Part shown: positions 16,752 to 26,125 of the stretch, piece by piece | Layout: each line of letters opens with the position of its first letter | Position numbering within the stretch: the first letter of the stretch is position 1 | NCBI RefSeq assembly: GCF_027531905.1 | Contig: NZ_JAPZSU010000035.1 | Location: forward strand, 1-64,000 | Length of the DNA stretch: 64,000 bases | Origin: Flavobacterium sp. | GTDB lineage: Bacteria; Bacteroidota; Bacteroidia; Flavobacteriales; Flavobacteriaceae | Reading direction: 5' to 3' | Position numbers and translations under genes: made by a program | The notes under the pieces: generated by a model | The model's database searches: none | The model's input: the letters and a program-made list of their open reading frames with translations, nothing else | What the model was told of the DNA's origin: nothing

Positions 16752-18455
16752 ATGGCCTTATCAGAACAAGAAATTATCCGAAGAGAAAAACTTCAAGCAC
16801 TACGTAATCTAGGAATCAATCCTTATCCTGCCAATCTTTTTCCAGTTAATCATACCTCAAAGCAAGTAAAGGAAACTTTTGAAGAAGGCAAGAAAGTAAT
16901 TGTTGCTGGCCGATTAATGAGTGTGAGAGATCAAGGAAAAGCTTGTTTTGCAGAGCTTCAAGATAGCGAAGGACGTATACAATTGTACGTAAATCGCGAT
17001 GTTTTATGCCCAGAAGAAGATAAAACATTATACAATCAAGTTTTTAAAAAATTAACCGATTTAGGTGATTTTATTGGTATTGAAGGAGAATTGTTTACTA
17101 CCAAAGTAGGTGCACAATGTATTCGTGTGGATCATTTTACCTTTTTGAGCAAAACCCTACGCCCTTTACCCTTACCAAAAATCGACGAAGACGGAAAAAT
17201 TCACGATGCGTTCAACGACGCCGAGTTGCGTTACAGAATGCGTTATGTAGATTTGACCGTAAACCAACACGTAAAAGAAACCTTCATCAAAAGAACCAAA
17301 TTGTTCACAGCGATGCGAACCTTCTTTAACGAAGCTGGGTATTTAGAAGTAGAAACACCTGTTTTGCAATCCATTCCTGGAGGTGCAGCAGCGAGACCAT
17401 TTATAACGCATCACAACTCTTTGGATATTCCATTATATATGCGAATTGCCAATGAATTGTATTTGAAAAGACTAATCGTTGGTGGCTTTGATGGTGTGTA
17501 CGAATTCTCAAAAAATTTCCGTAACGAAGGTATGGACAGAACCCATAATCCTGAATTTACCGCTATGGAAATTTATGTAGCCTACAAAGACTACAATTGG
17601 ATGATGGAATTTACAGAGCAATTATTAGAATATTGTGCAACGGCTGTAAACGGAACTAGCGAAGTGACTTTTGGCGAACACACTATCAATTTCAAAGCAC
17701 CTTATGCTCGTGTAACGATGACCGATGCTATCAAACACTTTACAGGTTTTGATATTTCTGGAAAAAGCGAAGCCGAATTGTTTGAAGCTGCTAAAGGTAT
17801 GGGAATTGAAGTGGATGAAACTATGGGTAAAGGAAAATTGATCGATGAAATTTTTGGCGCAAAATGCGAAGGAAATTATATTCAGCCGACTTTCATCACT
17901 GATTATCCAAAAGAAATGTCGCCATTGTGTAAAGAACACCGCGATAATCCAGAATTAACAGAGCGTTTCGAATTGATGGTTTGCGGTAAAGAAATCGCCA
18001 ATGCCTACTCAGAATTGAACGACCCAATAGACCAAAGAGAACGTTTTGAAGACCAAATGCGTTTGGCTGAAAAAGGTGATGACGAAGCCAACGGAACTAT
18101 TGACGAAGATTTCTTGAGAGCATTAGAATACGGAATGCCACCAACCTCTGGATTAGGAATTGGAATGGACCGTTTGATGATGTTCTTGACTAATAACGCC
18201 TCTATTCAGGAAGTGCTTTTGTTCCCACAAATGCGACCAGAAAAGAAAAAAGCAACTATAGAATTAGAAGCTGACGAAAAAGTAATTGTTGCCATTTTAC
18301 AAGCCAATGACAATCAAATGGAATTTAGTTTACTAAAAATCAAATCCGAATTGAGTGGTAAAAAATGGGACAAAGCGATGAAAAACCTTTCTGCACTTGG
18401 AATGACCGAAGTTGTGGTTGATGGTGATGTAAAAGCTTGTCGATTGAAGGAGTAA
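16752..18455 (+). CDS. lysS: lysyl-tRNA synthetase, class II
   Basis: A 567-residue class II aminoacyl-tRNA synthetase that charges tRNA-Lys. The N-terminal OB-fold (VIVAGRLMSVRDQGKACFAELQDSEGRIQLYV) binds the anticodon; the catalytic core has motif 2 (FRNEGMDRTHNPEFTAMEIY) and motif 3 (GLGIGMDRLMMFLTN). The ~70-residue C-terminal tail after the usual end (LLFPQMRPEKK) is an extension seen in many Bacteroidota enzymes. It is monocistronic, with its own -7 element and a strong downstream hairpin. Confidence 0.97.
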   Translation: MALSEQEIIRREKLQALRNLGINPYPANLFPVNHTSKQVKETFEEGKKVIVAGRLMSVRDQGKACFAELQDSEGRIQLYVNRDVLCPEEDKTLYNQVFKKLTDLGDFIGIEGELFTTKVGAQCIRVDHFTFLSKTLRPLPLPKIDEDGKIHDAFNDAELRYRMRYVDLTVNQHVKETFIKRTKLFTAMRTFFNEAGYLEVETPVLQSIPGGAAARPFITHHNSLDIPLYMRIANELYLKRLIVGGFDGVYEFSKNFRNEGMDRTHNPEFTAMEIYVAYKDYNWMMEFTEQLLEYCATAVNGTSEVTFGEHTINFKAPYARVTMTDAIKHFTGFDISGKSEAELFEAAKGMGIEVDETMGKGKLIDEIFGAKCEGNYIQPTFITDYPKEMSPLCKEHRDNPELTERFELMVCGKEIANAYSELNDPIDQRERFEDQMRLAEKGDDEANGTIDEDFLRALEYGMPPTSGLGIGMDRLMMFLTNNASIQEVLLFPQMRPEKKKATIELEADEKVIVAILQANDNQMEFSLLKIKSELSGKKWDKAMKNLSALGMTEVVVDGDVKACRLKE

Positions 18456-18474
18456 TCTTTTCTTAATCATAAAA

Positions 18475-18513
18475 ACAAACCCGATAATATGACCTATTAT
18501 CGGGTTTGTTGTT
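18475..18513. terminator. terminator after lysS
   Basis: ACAAACCCGATAATA and TATTATCGGGTTTGT form a 15-bp perfect stem around a 5-nt loop (18475-18509), followed by TGTTTC. It is GC-anchored and lies 20 nt past the lysS stop. Confidence 0.8.
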
Positions 18514-18523
18514 TCTATACAAA

Positions 18524-18706
18524 TTACTTTTTTACTACTTCTTTAATATGCTTCGAGTGTAGCTTGTTGTCTTTTGCATATTTTGCTAATTGAACTCCCG
18601 CTTCTTTACTCCTATCTGAGGATAAAACAGTAGCTCCGTTCGCAATTAATTGATGATACAATCCATCGCCATTTTCAAGGGCATTTTTATCAACAGAACC
18701 CATCAT
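18524..18706 (-). pseudogene. 3' remnant of a glycerophosphodiester phosphodiesterase-like gene
   Basis: Sixty codons read MMGSVDKNALENGDGLYHQL and then an IANGATVLSSDRSKEAGVQL segment, like the last helix-strand unit of GDPD/PI-PLC barrels (typically ending in a 'VLSTDRP' strand and a short helix). The full enzyme would need 250 or more residues; a stop lies a few codons upstream in frame and nothing like the HRG active-site region is present. It is best read as the tail of a decayed gene. The family call is tentative. Confidence 0.45.
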
Positions 18707-18828
18707 GACCCTGACCGAAACTAGTAAGCATATACTTATGGATTTGGCTTAGAAAGCCCAAAAACTTTCTTTCTCCTAAATAATTATAGAAACTAAAACT
18801 GCATTAAGTTATTAACATTACCTGAAGA

Positions 18829-19157
18829 ATAAACCAGCAAACTTTAAATCCCTTACCCAACACTTTCGAAAAAATCACCCAATCCAATTTGTTCGATGCT
18901 TTCGAGCAATCCCTCGAATTGCTGCTCTCGCATTCCATTACTTTTGAAGTGCGCACCACCATCCATTCCGATTTAATTTCCAAAGAAGACCTTACAGCAA
19001 TGGTTCATTATTTGGAACAAAAGGCTATCAAAGCAAATACTATATTCAGTATTTTGCAAATGAAGCCCCATTCCTTGAAAAATTGGGCTATTCCCACCGC
19101 CAATTAGATTCGGAATCCCTTTCCACAGCCAGCATCCAAATAGTGATTCGGAATTAA
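18829..19157 (+). pseudogene. anaerobic ribonucleotide reductase-activating protein (nrdG-like), truncated and frameshifted
   Basis: The first frame reads LFDAFEQSLELLLSHSITFE, then VRTTIHSDLISKEDL and MVHYLEQK. At about 19023 the frame must shift, after which the other frame reads YYIQYFANEAPFLEKLGYS and LSTASIQIVIRN to a stop at 19157. Joined, this resembles the C-terminal third of NrdG-type radical SAM activases. The N-terminal CxxxCxxC cluster and any start codon are missing. The reading is from my own frame stitching; no nrdD gene is in the window. Confidence 0.6.
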
Positions 19158-19271
19158 ACTAACCGCTCTTTTTGAAACACTTCTAAACCTGACATTTGTC
19201 ATTGGCAATCCAAGAGGATTACAATACTTTTACACCGCCTTTAAAAAAAAGTGATTTAAAAAAAGGAAAAA

Positions 19272-20201
19272 ATGGAAGACTTAAAAGCAAAAATCGTTGC
19301 CCTCAAAAAAGAAAAAAATGCAGTTATTTTGGCGCATTATTATCAAGAACCAGACATACAAGATATTGCTGATTATGTGGGTGATAGCTTAGGCTTATCC
19401 CAAGAAGCGACTAGAGTTGATGCACCTATTATTCTTTTTGCTGGCGTACATTTCATGGCCGAAACCGCCAAAATTTTAAATCCATCCAAAAAAGTCATTT
19501 TACCAGATCTCAATGCTGGCTGTTCTTTGGCAGATTCTTGTCCTGCTGATACTTTCAAAACATTCAAAGAAGCCCATCCAAATCACTTGGTAATTACTTA
19601 TGTGAATTGTTCAGCGGAAATAAAGGCCTTGAGCGACATTGTATGTACTTCTGCCAACGCACTAAAAATTGTCGAATCAGTTCCAAAAGAAACACCGATT
19701 ATCTTTGCCCCTGACAAAAACTTAGGCAAATATATCAGTAATAAAACTGGAAGAGAACTATTGCTTTGGGATGGTTCCTGTGTAGTTCACGAAGCTTTTT
19801 CATTAGATAAATTAGTAGAATTATACAAACAAAATCCAGATGCCGAAATCATTGCGCATCCAGAATCAGAAACGCATATTTTAAAAACAGCCCATTACAT
19901 TGGCTCTACAGCCGGAATGATTACTTATGCAAAAAATAATCCTTCTCATAAATTTATAGTTGCTACCGAAGCTAGCATTTTACACAAAATGCAACAGGAA
20001 GTACCCAATAAAATCTTGATTCCTGCACCCTCAAAAGAAGATAACACTTGTGCTTGTAGCGAATGTGCTTATATGAAAGTAAATACCCTTCAAAAAGTGT
20101 ATGATTGTCTGCTCCAAGAAACCCCCGAAATTATCGTTCCTGAAGCCATTAGAAAACAAGCTTTAGTGCCTATCGAACGTATGCTTGAACTCTCCAACTA
20201 A
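19272..20201 (+). CDS. nadA: quinolinate synthase A
   Basis: A 309-residue [4Fe-4S] enzyme that condenses iminoaspartate with dihydroxyacetone phosphate to make quinolinate in de novo NAD synthesis. Recognisable parts are [20 protein letters not shown], Cys84 ([10 protein letters not shown]), Cys113 ([10 protein letters not shown]) and the third cluster cysteine in [14 protein letters not shown]. Length is normal. The stop TAA and the nadB ATG share one base (20201), so the two are translationally coupled and supply consecutive steps. No nadC is present nearby. Confidence 0.97.
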   Translation: MEDLKAKIVALKKEKNAVILAHYYQEPDIQDIADYVGDSLGLSQEATRVDAPIILFAGVHFMAETAKILNPSKKVILPDLNAGCSLADSCPADTFKTFKEAHPNHLVITYVNCSAEIKALSDIVCTSANALKIVESVPKETPIIFAPDKNLGKYISNKTGRELLLWDGSCVVHEAFSLDKLVELYKQNPDAEIIAHPESETHILKTAHYIGSTAGMITYAKNNPSHKFIVATEASILHKMQQEVPNKILIPAPSKEDNTCACSECAYMKVNTLQKVYDCLLQETPEIIVPEAIRKQALVPIERMLELSN

Positions 20202-21736
20202 TGACACAAACCAACTATTTAATTATCGGTTCTGGTGTGGCAGGACTAACTTTTGCCCTAAAAATGGCCACTCGCTTTCCAGAAAAAAATATTACAATCG
20301 TTACCAAATCCAATGCTGAAGAATCGAATACAAAATATGCCCAAGGAGGCATTGCTATTGTAACCAACAAAATAGAAGATTCCTACGAAAAACACATTCA
20401 GGATACCCTAATTTGTGGCGATGGTTTATGCGACGAAGCCGTGGTTCGAAAAGTCATCACCGAAGGACCAAAACGCCTACAAGAATTAATCCATTGGGGC
20501 GCACAATTTGACAAAAACGCACAAGGTAATTTTGATTTAGGAAAAGAAGGCGGCCATTCCCAAAGTCGAGTGGTACATCATAAAGACCAAACAGGTTTTG
20601 AAATTGAACGTGCTATCTTGCAACAAGTCTATTTAAAAGAAAACATCACGGTGCTCGACCATCATTTTGCCATCGATTTGATTGCAGAAGATAATTGTTG
20701 TTTGGGCGTTCAAGTTTTGAATCAAAAAGACAAAACTATTTTTCCTTGTTTTGCTGATTATACCTTGCTGGCCACTGGCGGCACAGGAAATGTATACGGA
20801 CATACCACCAATCCCATTATTGCGACAGGTGACGGAATCGCTATGGCAAACCGTATTCACGCCACTATCACCGAAATGGAGTTTATTCAATTTCATCCCA
20901 CCGCTTTATTTCATAATTCCAATGGAACTCAATTTTTGATTTCTGAAGCTGTACGCGGTTTTGGCGCCTATCTACGTACCAAAAGCGGACGCCGTTTTAT
21001 GGAAGATTATGACGAAAGAAAAGAATTAGCTTCGAGAGATATAATTTCGCAAAGTATCGATTTTGAATTGAAAAAATCAGGAGATGCTTGTGTGTACCTA
21101 GATTGTACCCACTTGGATTTGGAAGCGTTTATCGCTCATTTTCCTATGATTTACAAACATTGCAAAAGCATTGGTATCGACATCACAAAAGATTGGATTC
21201 CTGTCGTGCCTGCTCAACATTATCTTTGTGGCGGAATTGTACTAGACGCTAATGGTAAGACTTCCGTAGAGCGCCTTTTCGCTTGCGGTGAATGCTCTAG
21301 AACGGGTTTGCACGGAGCCAATAGACTAGCTTCTAACTCCCTACTAGAAGCCTTGGTTTATTCCAATGCGATTTACGATTATCTTTCTGAAAACCCTGAC
21401 CTAGAAGTAAGCAAAACACCCGTTTACTTCAAAAGCTACAAAGACCGCTTGCCTTTGATTACCAATTCTATTTTGAGTCAAATAAAAAGTGAATTACAAC
21501 TTTTGATGCGAAGCCACGCAGGAATCGTGAGAAATAATCACGATTTGAAGAAAGCCAAAAAACAGTTAAAACATTGGCTAAAAGAACTTCAAGAACTCGA
21601 ACAAAATTACCAAGGCAATACCGCTTTTTATGAATTGAAGAATCTGATTACCATTGGAATTCTAATTGTACAGCATTCAATGTTACGAGAAGAAAATCGC
21701 GGTGGCTTTTTCAAAATCAAGTACTTAAGATGCTAA
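20201..21736 (+). CDS. nadB: L-aspartate oxidase
   Basis: A 511-residue flavoprotein oxidising L-aspartate to iminoaspartate, the substrate of NadA. The N-terminal Rossmann motif (YLIIGSGVAGLTFALKMA), the KYAQGGIAIV element, the catalytic region TEMEFIQFHPTALF, the second FAD segment GECSRTGLHGANRLASNSLLEA and a helical C-terminal domain ending REENRGGFFK are all present. The overlap with nadA by one base defines the operon. Length and motifs look intact. Confidence 0.97.
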   Translation: MTQTNYLIIGSGVAGLTFALKMATRFPEKNITIVTKSNAEESNTKYAQGGIAIVTNKIEDSYEKHIQDTLICGDGLCDEAVVRKVITEGPKRLQELIHWGAQFDKNAQGNFDLGKEGGHSQSRVVHHKDQTGFEIERAILQQVYLKENITVLDHHFAIDLIAEDNCCLGVQVLNQKDKTIFPCFADYTLLATGGTGNVYGHTTNPIIATGDGIAMANRIHATITEMEFIQFHPTALFHNSNGTQFLISEAVRGFGAYLRTKSGRRFMEDYDERKELASRDIISQSIDFELKKSGDACVYLDCTHLDLEAFIAHFPMIYKHCKSIGIDITKDWIPVVPAQHYLCGGIVLDANGKTSVERLFACGECSRTGLHGANRLASNSLLEALVYSNAIYDYLSENPDLEVSKTPVYFKSYKDRLPLITNSILSQIKSELQLLMRSHAGIVRNNHDLKKAKKQLKHWLKELQELEQNYQGNTAFYELKNLITIGILIVQHSMLREENRGGFFKIKYLRC

Positions 21737-21806
21737 TTTTTTGTTAACATTAAACCTTTTTCTTTAAAAATCATCTTATCTGTATAAATCAAAAAACGAA
21801 AGTAAG

Positions 21807-22253
21807 ATGAAAAAAGTAATTATGGCTGCCTTATTGGTAGTAAGCTTAAGCAGTGTCGCACAGCAAAGAAGAGAAAGACCTAATCGTGACGAAATGGAAA
21901 AATTGACTCCAGAACAACGTCAAGAGAAGCATTTGAAAAAAATGACAACTGATTTAAATTTGAATGCCAAACAACAAGAAGAAGTTAAAAAGTTAATGGC
22001 CGAACAAGGAAAAAAAGCTGCTGATTTTAAAGCCAAAAGAGAAGCTAAAAAAGAGGAGCAATTACTAGCTTCTGCCAAAGAAAGAAAAGAAATGGCTGAA
22101 AAAATGAAAGCCGAAAAAGAAGCAAATGATGCCAAAATGAAGTCGATTTTAACCCCAGAACAATACACAAAATGGGAAAACGACCGTGAAATTAGAAAAG
22201 AAAAAATGCTCGAGAAAAGAGAAGAAAGACGAAGACATAAAGGTGATTATTAA
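21807..22253 (+). CDS. secreted Lys/Glu-rich helical protein (DUF4890/Spy-like)
   Basis: A 148-residue protein with a signal peptide (KKVIMAALLVVSLSSVAQQ) and a highly charged helical body that repeats the LTPEQ element (EKLTPEQRQEKH near the start, SILTPEQYTKWEND near the end). This resembles LTXXQ-type periplasmic proteins related to Spy/CpxP, which are often chaperones or stress sensors. It lies 70 nt after nadB and before a strong hairpin, so it may be a separate transcription unit. Function is not established. Confidence 0.75.
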   Translation: MKKVIMAALLVVSLSSVAQQRRERPNRDEMEKLTPEQRQEKHLKKMTTDLNLNAKQQEEVKKLMAEQGKKAADFKAKREAKKEEQLLASAKERKEMAEKMKAEKEANDAKMKSILTPEQYTKWENDREIRKEKMLEKREERRRHKGDY

Positions 22254-22260
22254 TAAAAAA

Positions 22261-22295
22261 AAGGGAGTTTCTACAGCAAAGAACTCCCTTTTTTG
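22261..22295. terminator. bidirectional terminator between the Spy-like gene and hemL
   Basis: AAGGGAGTT (22261-22269) and AACTCCCTT (22282-22290) form a 9-bp stem flanked by A-rich and T-rich runs, so it can end transcription from both convergent genes. Confidence 0.75.
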
Positions 22296-22310
22296 TTGTG
22301 CTACTATTTC

Positions 22311-23597
22311 TTAAAAAGTCTTCGATACTTTATCAATAGCTTGAATGGTCAAATCCAAATCATCATAAGTCAACGCATCGGTAATAAACCAAGTTTCATA
22401 AGCCGATGGTGCAATGTAAATCCCTTCGTTCAACAAACCATGAAAGAATTTCTTAAAGGTTGCATTATCTCCTTTAGCAGCCGATTGAAAATCGACTACA
22501 GGTTCTGCATCAAAATGAACAGAAATCATAGAACCTACTCTATTGATTGTAAAAACCACACCATTTGCAGTAAGTACTTTACGAATTCCTGCTTCTAAAT
22601 AAGCGGTTTTCTCTTCCAATCGTTGAAATACTGTTCTGTCGTTGTTTAATGACTCTAACATTGCCAATCCAGCCGCCATCGCTAACGGATTTCCAGATAA
22701 GGTTCCAGCTTGATACACGGGGCCTAGTGGCGCTAGATAATTCATAATTTCTTCACGAGCAGCAAAAGCACCAACTGGCAATCCGCCACCAATTACTTTT
22801 CCAAAACAAACGATATCCGCTTGAATGCCATATAATTCTTGAACACCACCTGCTGCCAAACGGAAGCCAGTCATCACCTCATCAAAAATCAATAAAATTC
22901 CGTTAGCCGAACACAACTCACGTAAACCTTCTAAGAATCCGTTGAGTGGTGGTACACAACCCATATTTCCCGCAACAGGCTCTACAATAATTGCTGCAAT
23001 TTCATTGGGATTGGCAGCAATGAGAGCGCTAACATTTTCTAAATCATTGTAACGAGCTAGCAAAGTATCTTTTGCGGTTCCTTCGGTTACACCTGGACTA
23101 TTCGGTACTCCAAAAGTACTTAAGCCACTACCTGCTGCAATCAAAAACGAATCGGAATGACCGTGATAGCAACCTGCAAACTTGATGATTTTATCTCTTT
23201 TGGTAAAGCCACGCGCCAAACGAATGGCACTCATACAAGCTTCTGTCCCCGAATTCACAAAACGAATTTTATCGATATTTGGTACCATCGAAACTGCCAA
23301 AGCAGCAATTTTGGTTTCCAATTCTGTAGGCATTCCGAAAGAAGTTCCTAATTTGGCACGTTCCGTTAGTGCCTCCACAACGGGTTCGTAGGCGTGACCC
23401 AAAATCATGGGTCCCCAAGAATTAATGTAATCAATCAAACGGTTACCATCTTCATCATATAAATACGCGCCTTTCGCTCTTTGTACAAAAATCGGAGTGC
23501 CACCCACGGCTTTAAAAGCTCGTACTGGTGAATTTACGCCTCCTGGAATTACTTTTTCCGCTTCAGCAAAAAGCTGACTGCTTCTTTGATATATCAT
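22311..23597 (-). CDS. hemL: glutamate-1-semialdehyde 2,1-aminomutase
   Basis: A 428-residue PLP enzyme making 5-aminolevulinate in the C5 haem pathway. The N-terminal [11 protein letters not shown], the phosphate-binding [19 protein letters not shown], the FDEVMTGFR element and the PLP lysine in [17 protein letters not shown] are diagnostic and separate it from ordinary class III aminotransferases. Length is normal. It is transcribed alone; the upstream glucosaminidase gene is separated by 88 nt that contain short direct repeats. Confidence 0.96.
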   Translation of the reverse strand: MIYQRSSQLFAEAEKVIPGGVNSPVRAFKAVGGTPIFVQRAKGAYLYDEDGNRLIDYINSWGPMILGHAYEPVVEALTERAKLGTSFGMPTELETKIAALAVSMVPNIDKIRFVNSGTEACMSAIRLARGFTKRDKIIKFAGCYHGHSDSFLIAAGSGLSTFGVPNSPGVTEGTAKDTLLARYNDLENVSALIAANPNEIAAIIVEPVAGNMGCVPPLNGFLEGLRELCSANGILLIFDEVMTGFRLAAGGVQELYGIQADIVCFGKVIGGGLPVGAFAAREEIMNYLAPLGPVYQAGTLSGNPLAMAAGLAMLESLNNDRTVFQRLEEKTAYLEAGIRKVLTANGVVFTINRVGSMISVHFDAEPVVDFQSAAKGDNATFKKFFHGLLNEGIYIAPSAYETWFITDALTYDDLDLTIQAIDKVSKTF

Positions 23598-23645
23598 ATT
23601 ATTCTAGACTTTTAAGATTATTATTACTGTTTTTTATTGCTTCCA

Positions 23646-23685
23646 ACAACTGATAACTGAAAACCGAAAACTGATAACCGAAAAC
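23646..23685. repeat. short direct repeats AACTGATAAC/GAAAAC
   Basis: The unit AACTGATAACTGAAAACCGA is followed at once by AACTGATAACCGAAAAC, two imperfect copies about 19 nt long. Similar low-complexity stretches occur at 26126-26260 and 51370-51408, always between genes. Confidence 0.6.
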
Positions 23686-24495
23686 CTACTTCACAATCAA
23701 TTTTTGTCCAATCGAAATCGCGTTGTCTGTTAAGTTGTTGTTGCGTTGTAAATCTTCGACCAAAACATTGAATTTTTTGGAAATGGAATACAATGTGTCG
23801 CCTTTTTGGACTTCATACAACGTGCCATCACCGTTTACCACTTGGTTGTCTACTCGATTCGAAACGGGAGCATTCACCACACTTTTGCCCAAAACCTGAC
23901 TATCGTACTGATGCAAATCATAGCGTTCAATGTAAGCAATTAATTTTTCAGGATACAACGGATCGGTGGCATATCCAGCGGCTCGCAATCCCATGGCCCA
24001 AGCCACATAATCTCCCTTTGCCAATGAAAAAAGAGAGGCATATCGTTTTTTGGTTGTCAAAAATTTAGCATGATCTTTATACGAACCCGCTGGATCATTA
24101 TATTTTCGGAAGCATTCTTTTTCTGAATCATCATCATGGTGTACAAATTCTCCTTCCCAATCATTATGACATTTGATACCAAAATGATTATTGGAATTAA
24201 CTGCCAAACTGCTTTTCCCAGCACCTGATTCTAAAATTCCTTGTGCCAAAATAATACTCGCAGGAATGCCAAAATTTTTCATATTGCTCATCGCAATACC
24301 TTTGTATTGTTCGATGTACTGATTGACCACCTCTAATCTTTTAGTGGCAACTCCATTAGCTGATGAGTTCTTGGAATAAACGATTGTTTTTTTAGTACTA
24401 CTAGAGTTTTTTTTATTATTTTGTGTTGGCGATTTAGTACTGTTACAGCTTACCAAAAACAGCAATACCATTAGGCAGAAAATTTTTTTTATCAT
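23686..24495 (-). CDS. glucosaminidase-domain lipoprotein with LysM
   Basis: A 269-residue protein from ATG 24495 (MIKKIFCLMVLLFLVSC, lipobox LVSC); the longer open frame to 24699 lies inside the neighbouring gene. After a Ser/Lys-rich linker, residues ~65-205 are a glucosaminidase domain (IPASIILAQGILESGAGKS with the catalytic Glu, HFGIKCH, MGLRAAGYATDPLYPEKL). Residues ~225-269 are a LysM peptidoglycan-binding module (YEVQKGDTLYSISKKF). It should hydrolyse the glycan strands of peptidoglycan. It overlaps the upstream PLP gene by 4 nt (ATGA), so the two are coupled. Confidence 0.92.
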   Translation of the reverse strand: MIKKIFCLMVLLFLVSCNSTKSPTQNNKKNSSSTKKTIVYSKNSSANGVATKRLEVVNQYIEQYKGIAMSNMKNFGIPASIILAQGILESGAGKSSLAVNSNNHFGIKCHNDWEGEFVHHDDDSEKECFRKYNDPAGSYKDHAKFLTTKKRYASLFSLAKGDYVAWAMGLRAAGYATDPLYPEKLIAYIERYDLHQYDSQVLGKSVVNAPVSNRVDNQVVNGDGTLYEVQKGDTLYSISKKFNVLVEDLQRNNNLTDNAISIGQKLIVK

Positions 24496-25382
24496 AGTAT
24501 TAAAATCGGTTTGTTTTGGTTTCTTAATTTGGCATTCATTCCCGCAATTCCTTGGAGTCCACCCGTGTGAATCATCAGAATTTTGGATTTTGGAGGAAAA
24601 TAGTTGCGCTGGATTAAATCCATAACGCCAAAAACCATTTTCCCAGTATAAATTGGGTCTAACGGAATACCCGTTTGCGCATAAAACCAATTGATCCATT
24701 CGATAAATTCGGTTGTTACTTTACCGTACCCTCCAAAATGATAATCGGTTTGTAGCTCCCAATTTTTATTTTGTACAAAATTACGAATTTCATCTTGTAA
24801 AAAATCCCCTTTTAACGCTGGAAATCCCAAAATTTTTTGATGTGACAAAGCACTGTTAATGAGTCCCGAAATGGTTCCTCCCGTTCCAACAGCACTACAA
24901 ACAAAATCGAAATCGGCATCAAGCTCCGTTAGGATTTCTTCACAGCCTTTGACGGCCAAATCGTTGGTGCCGCCTTCGGGAACCAAATAAAAAGATCCAA
25001 ATTGTGCTTGCAGTTGTGCGATAAAAGCAGCGTCGGTTTTATGACGATAGGCCTCTCTGGTAACAAATTCAAAACGCATGCCGCATTCTTGGGCAAAAGA
25101 CAAAGTTGGATTCTCTGCAATTTTATCGCGTAATTCTTCTCCTCGAATCACACCAATGGTTTCAAAACCTTGTTCTTTTCCAGCATAAGCCACAGCAGCA
25201 ATATGATTGGAAAAAGCACCTCCAAAAGTGAGTAAAACCGAATGATTTTCGGCTTTGGCTTGCACTACATTGTATTTTAGTTTTCGGAATTTATTGCCTG
25301 AGACAAACGGATGAAGTAAATCTTCCCTTTTTATTTCAAGAGTAATTCCATTGGGCAAGTCGTATGTTATTTTTTGATTCAA
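24492..25382 (-). CDS. PLP-dependent D-cysteine desulfhydrase / ACC deaminase family enzyme
   Basis: A 296-residue fold-type II PLP enzyme. The PLP lysine is in FVSGNKFRKLKYN, followed by the Ser/Asn motif FGGAFSNHIAAVAYAGKE, VPEGGTNDLAVKGC and the phosphate-binding VGTGGTISGLINSA. Family members act on D-cysteine or 1-aminocyclopropane-1-carboxylate; sequence alone does not settle which. The first codon is TTG at 25382, with no in-frame ATG until well inside the conserved region, so a TTG start is likely. It overlaps the glucosaminidase lipoprotein gene by 4 nt. Confidence 0.88.
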   Translation of the reverse strand: MNQKITYDLPNGITLEIKREDLLHPFVSGNKFRKLKYNVVQAKAENHSVLLTFGGAFSNHIAAVAYAGKEQGFETIGVIRGEELRDKIAENPTLSFAQECGMRFEFVTREAYRHKTDAAFIAQLQAQFGSFYLVPEGGTNDLAVKGCEEILTELDADFDFVCSAVGTGGTISGLINSALSHQKILGFPALKGDFLQDEIRNFVQNKNWELQTDYHFGGYGKVTTEFIEWINWFYAQTGIPLDPIYTGKMVFGVMDLIQRNYFPPKSKILMIHTGGLQGIAGMNAKLRNQNKPILIL

Positions 25383-25402
25383 AGTGTATGGATTTTATAA
25401 AA

Positions 25403-25485
25403 TTAACCGCAAGGTTCGCAAAGATTTACACAAAGTTCACTAAGCTTTGCGGTCATTGCGCTTTCTTTGCAAACCTTGCGGTTAA
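25403..25485. repeat. inverted-repeat element (TTAACCGCAAGG family)
   Basis: TTAACCGCAAGGTTCGCAAAG (25403-25423) and its near-perfect inverse (25465-25485) match at 20 of 21 positions around a 41-nt loop. A shorter relative with AACCGCAAATTCGCAAAT arms is at 34561-34612. The segment lies between two minus-strand genes and looks like a dispersed palindromic repeat. Confidence 0.7.
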
Positions 25486-25493
25486 ATAGGCTT

Positions 25494-25835
25494 TTAATTT
25501 CTTTTTGTTTGCAAATAGTTTAAAAAACTAAAATACTTTCTAGTTTCGAGATACTCCAAATTGGATTCGTTGGCATAAGCTTCGCGTTCAAAACTAAGGT
25601 TGCGATACGCTACATTTTTATCTTGATAGTAACACCAACGGATTAAAAACTCTAGGCTGTACCAAAGAAAAAAAGGCACAATCAGCAATTCGAGTTGTTG
25701 TCGCAAATGTATTTTTTCGTGATTGATGAAAATGCGATTCTCTTTGTATCCTGCTTTTTTAACTAGCACAAACGGAAAAGCAGCGAGACCGCTATATCCT
25801 TTTGGAATTAAATATTTAGCAACAATAAGAATCAT
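25494..25835 (-). CDS. small membrane-associated protein with HExxH motif
   Basis: A 113-residue protein. It carries INHEKIHLRQQLELL, a HExxH zinc-binding motif, inside a helix followed by a hydrophobic segment (LLIVPFFLWYSLEFLI) and, 30 or so residues later, FEREAYANE, which could give the third (Glu) ligand as in gluzincin peptidases. It is very short for an M48/M56-type peptidase but has the same helix-membrane-glutamate order. Homologues are widespread in flavobacteria, as far as I recall, without known function. No operon partner is evident. Confidence 0.65.
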   Translation of the reverse strand: MILIVAKYLIPKGYSGLAAFPFVLVKKAGYKENRIFINHEKIHLRQQLELLIVPFFLWYSLEFLIRWCYYQDKNVAYRNLSFEREAYANESNLEYLETRKYFSFLNYLQTKRN

Positions 25836-25936
25836 TTCGCTTTAAAATTTATAGATTTGCAACTGTTGCAGCCTTTTATTTAAGGAAAACACCATTCGTT
25901 CTAGTAGCACGAACATCCCCAAAAAACAAGTCGCTT

Positions 25937-26125
25937 ATGTTAGAGCAAAGTAATGAAAATAAACTAATCGAGGGTGAAGATTTTTACTTTACTCCCGAAG
26001 GCTATAAATGTTTTACCGAAAAGCATCACCTAAAAAGAGGTTATTGCTGCAAAAGCGGTTGCCGTCATTGTCCGTATGGCTATGATAAGAAAACGGGAGG
26101 CTTTAAGAAGGTAGACAGAGGTTAG
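25937..26125 (+). CDS. DUF5522 domain protein, cysteine-rich
   Basis: A 62-residue protein with FYFTPEGYKCFTEKHHLKRG followed by CCKSGCRHCPYGYDK, a compact cluster of cysteines and a histidine that looks able to bind a metal. It matches the small DUF5522-type proteins of Bacteroidota. It is divergent from the 25494-25835 gene with a 101-nt gap. The metal-binding idea is inference from the Cys pattern. Confidence 0.75.
   Translation: MLEQSNENKLIEGEDFYFTPEGYKCFTEKHHLKRGYCCKSGCRHCPYGYDKKTGGFKKVDRG

Noticed and set aside
19158..19271. NAD-type riboswitch upstream of nadA
   Set aside because: The 114 nt contain no stem-loop set consistent with a riboswitch; sequence is AT-rich and unstructured apart from short chance pairs.
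23646..23685. Possible CRISPR-like direct repeats
   Set aside because: Only two imperfect units in direct contact without spacers; no cas genes in the window.
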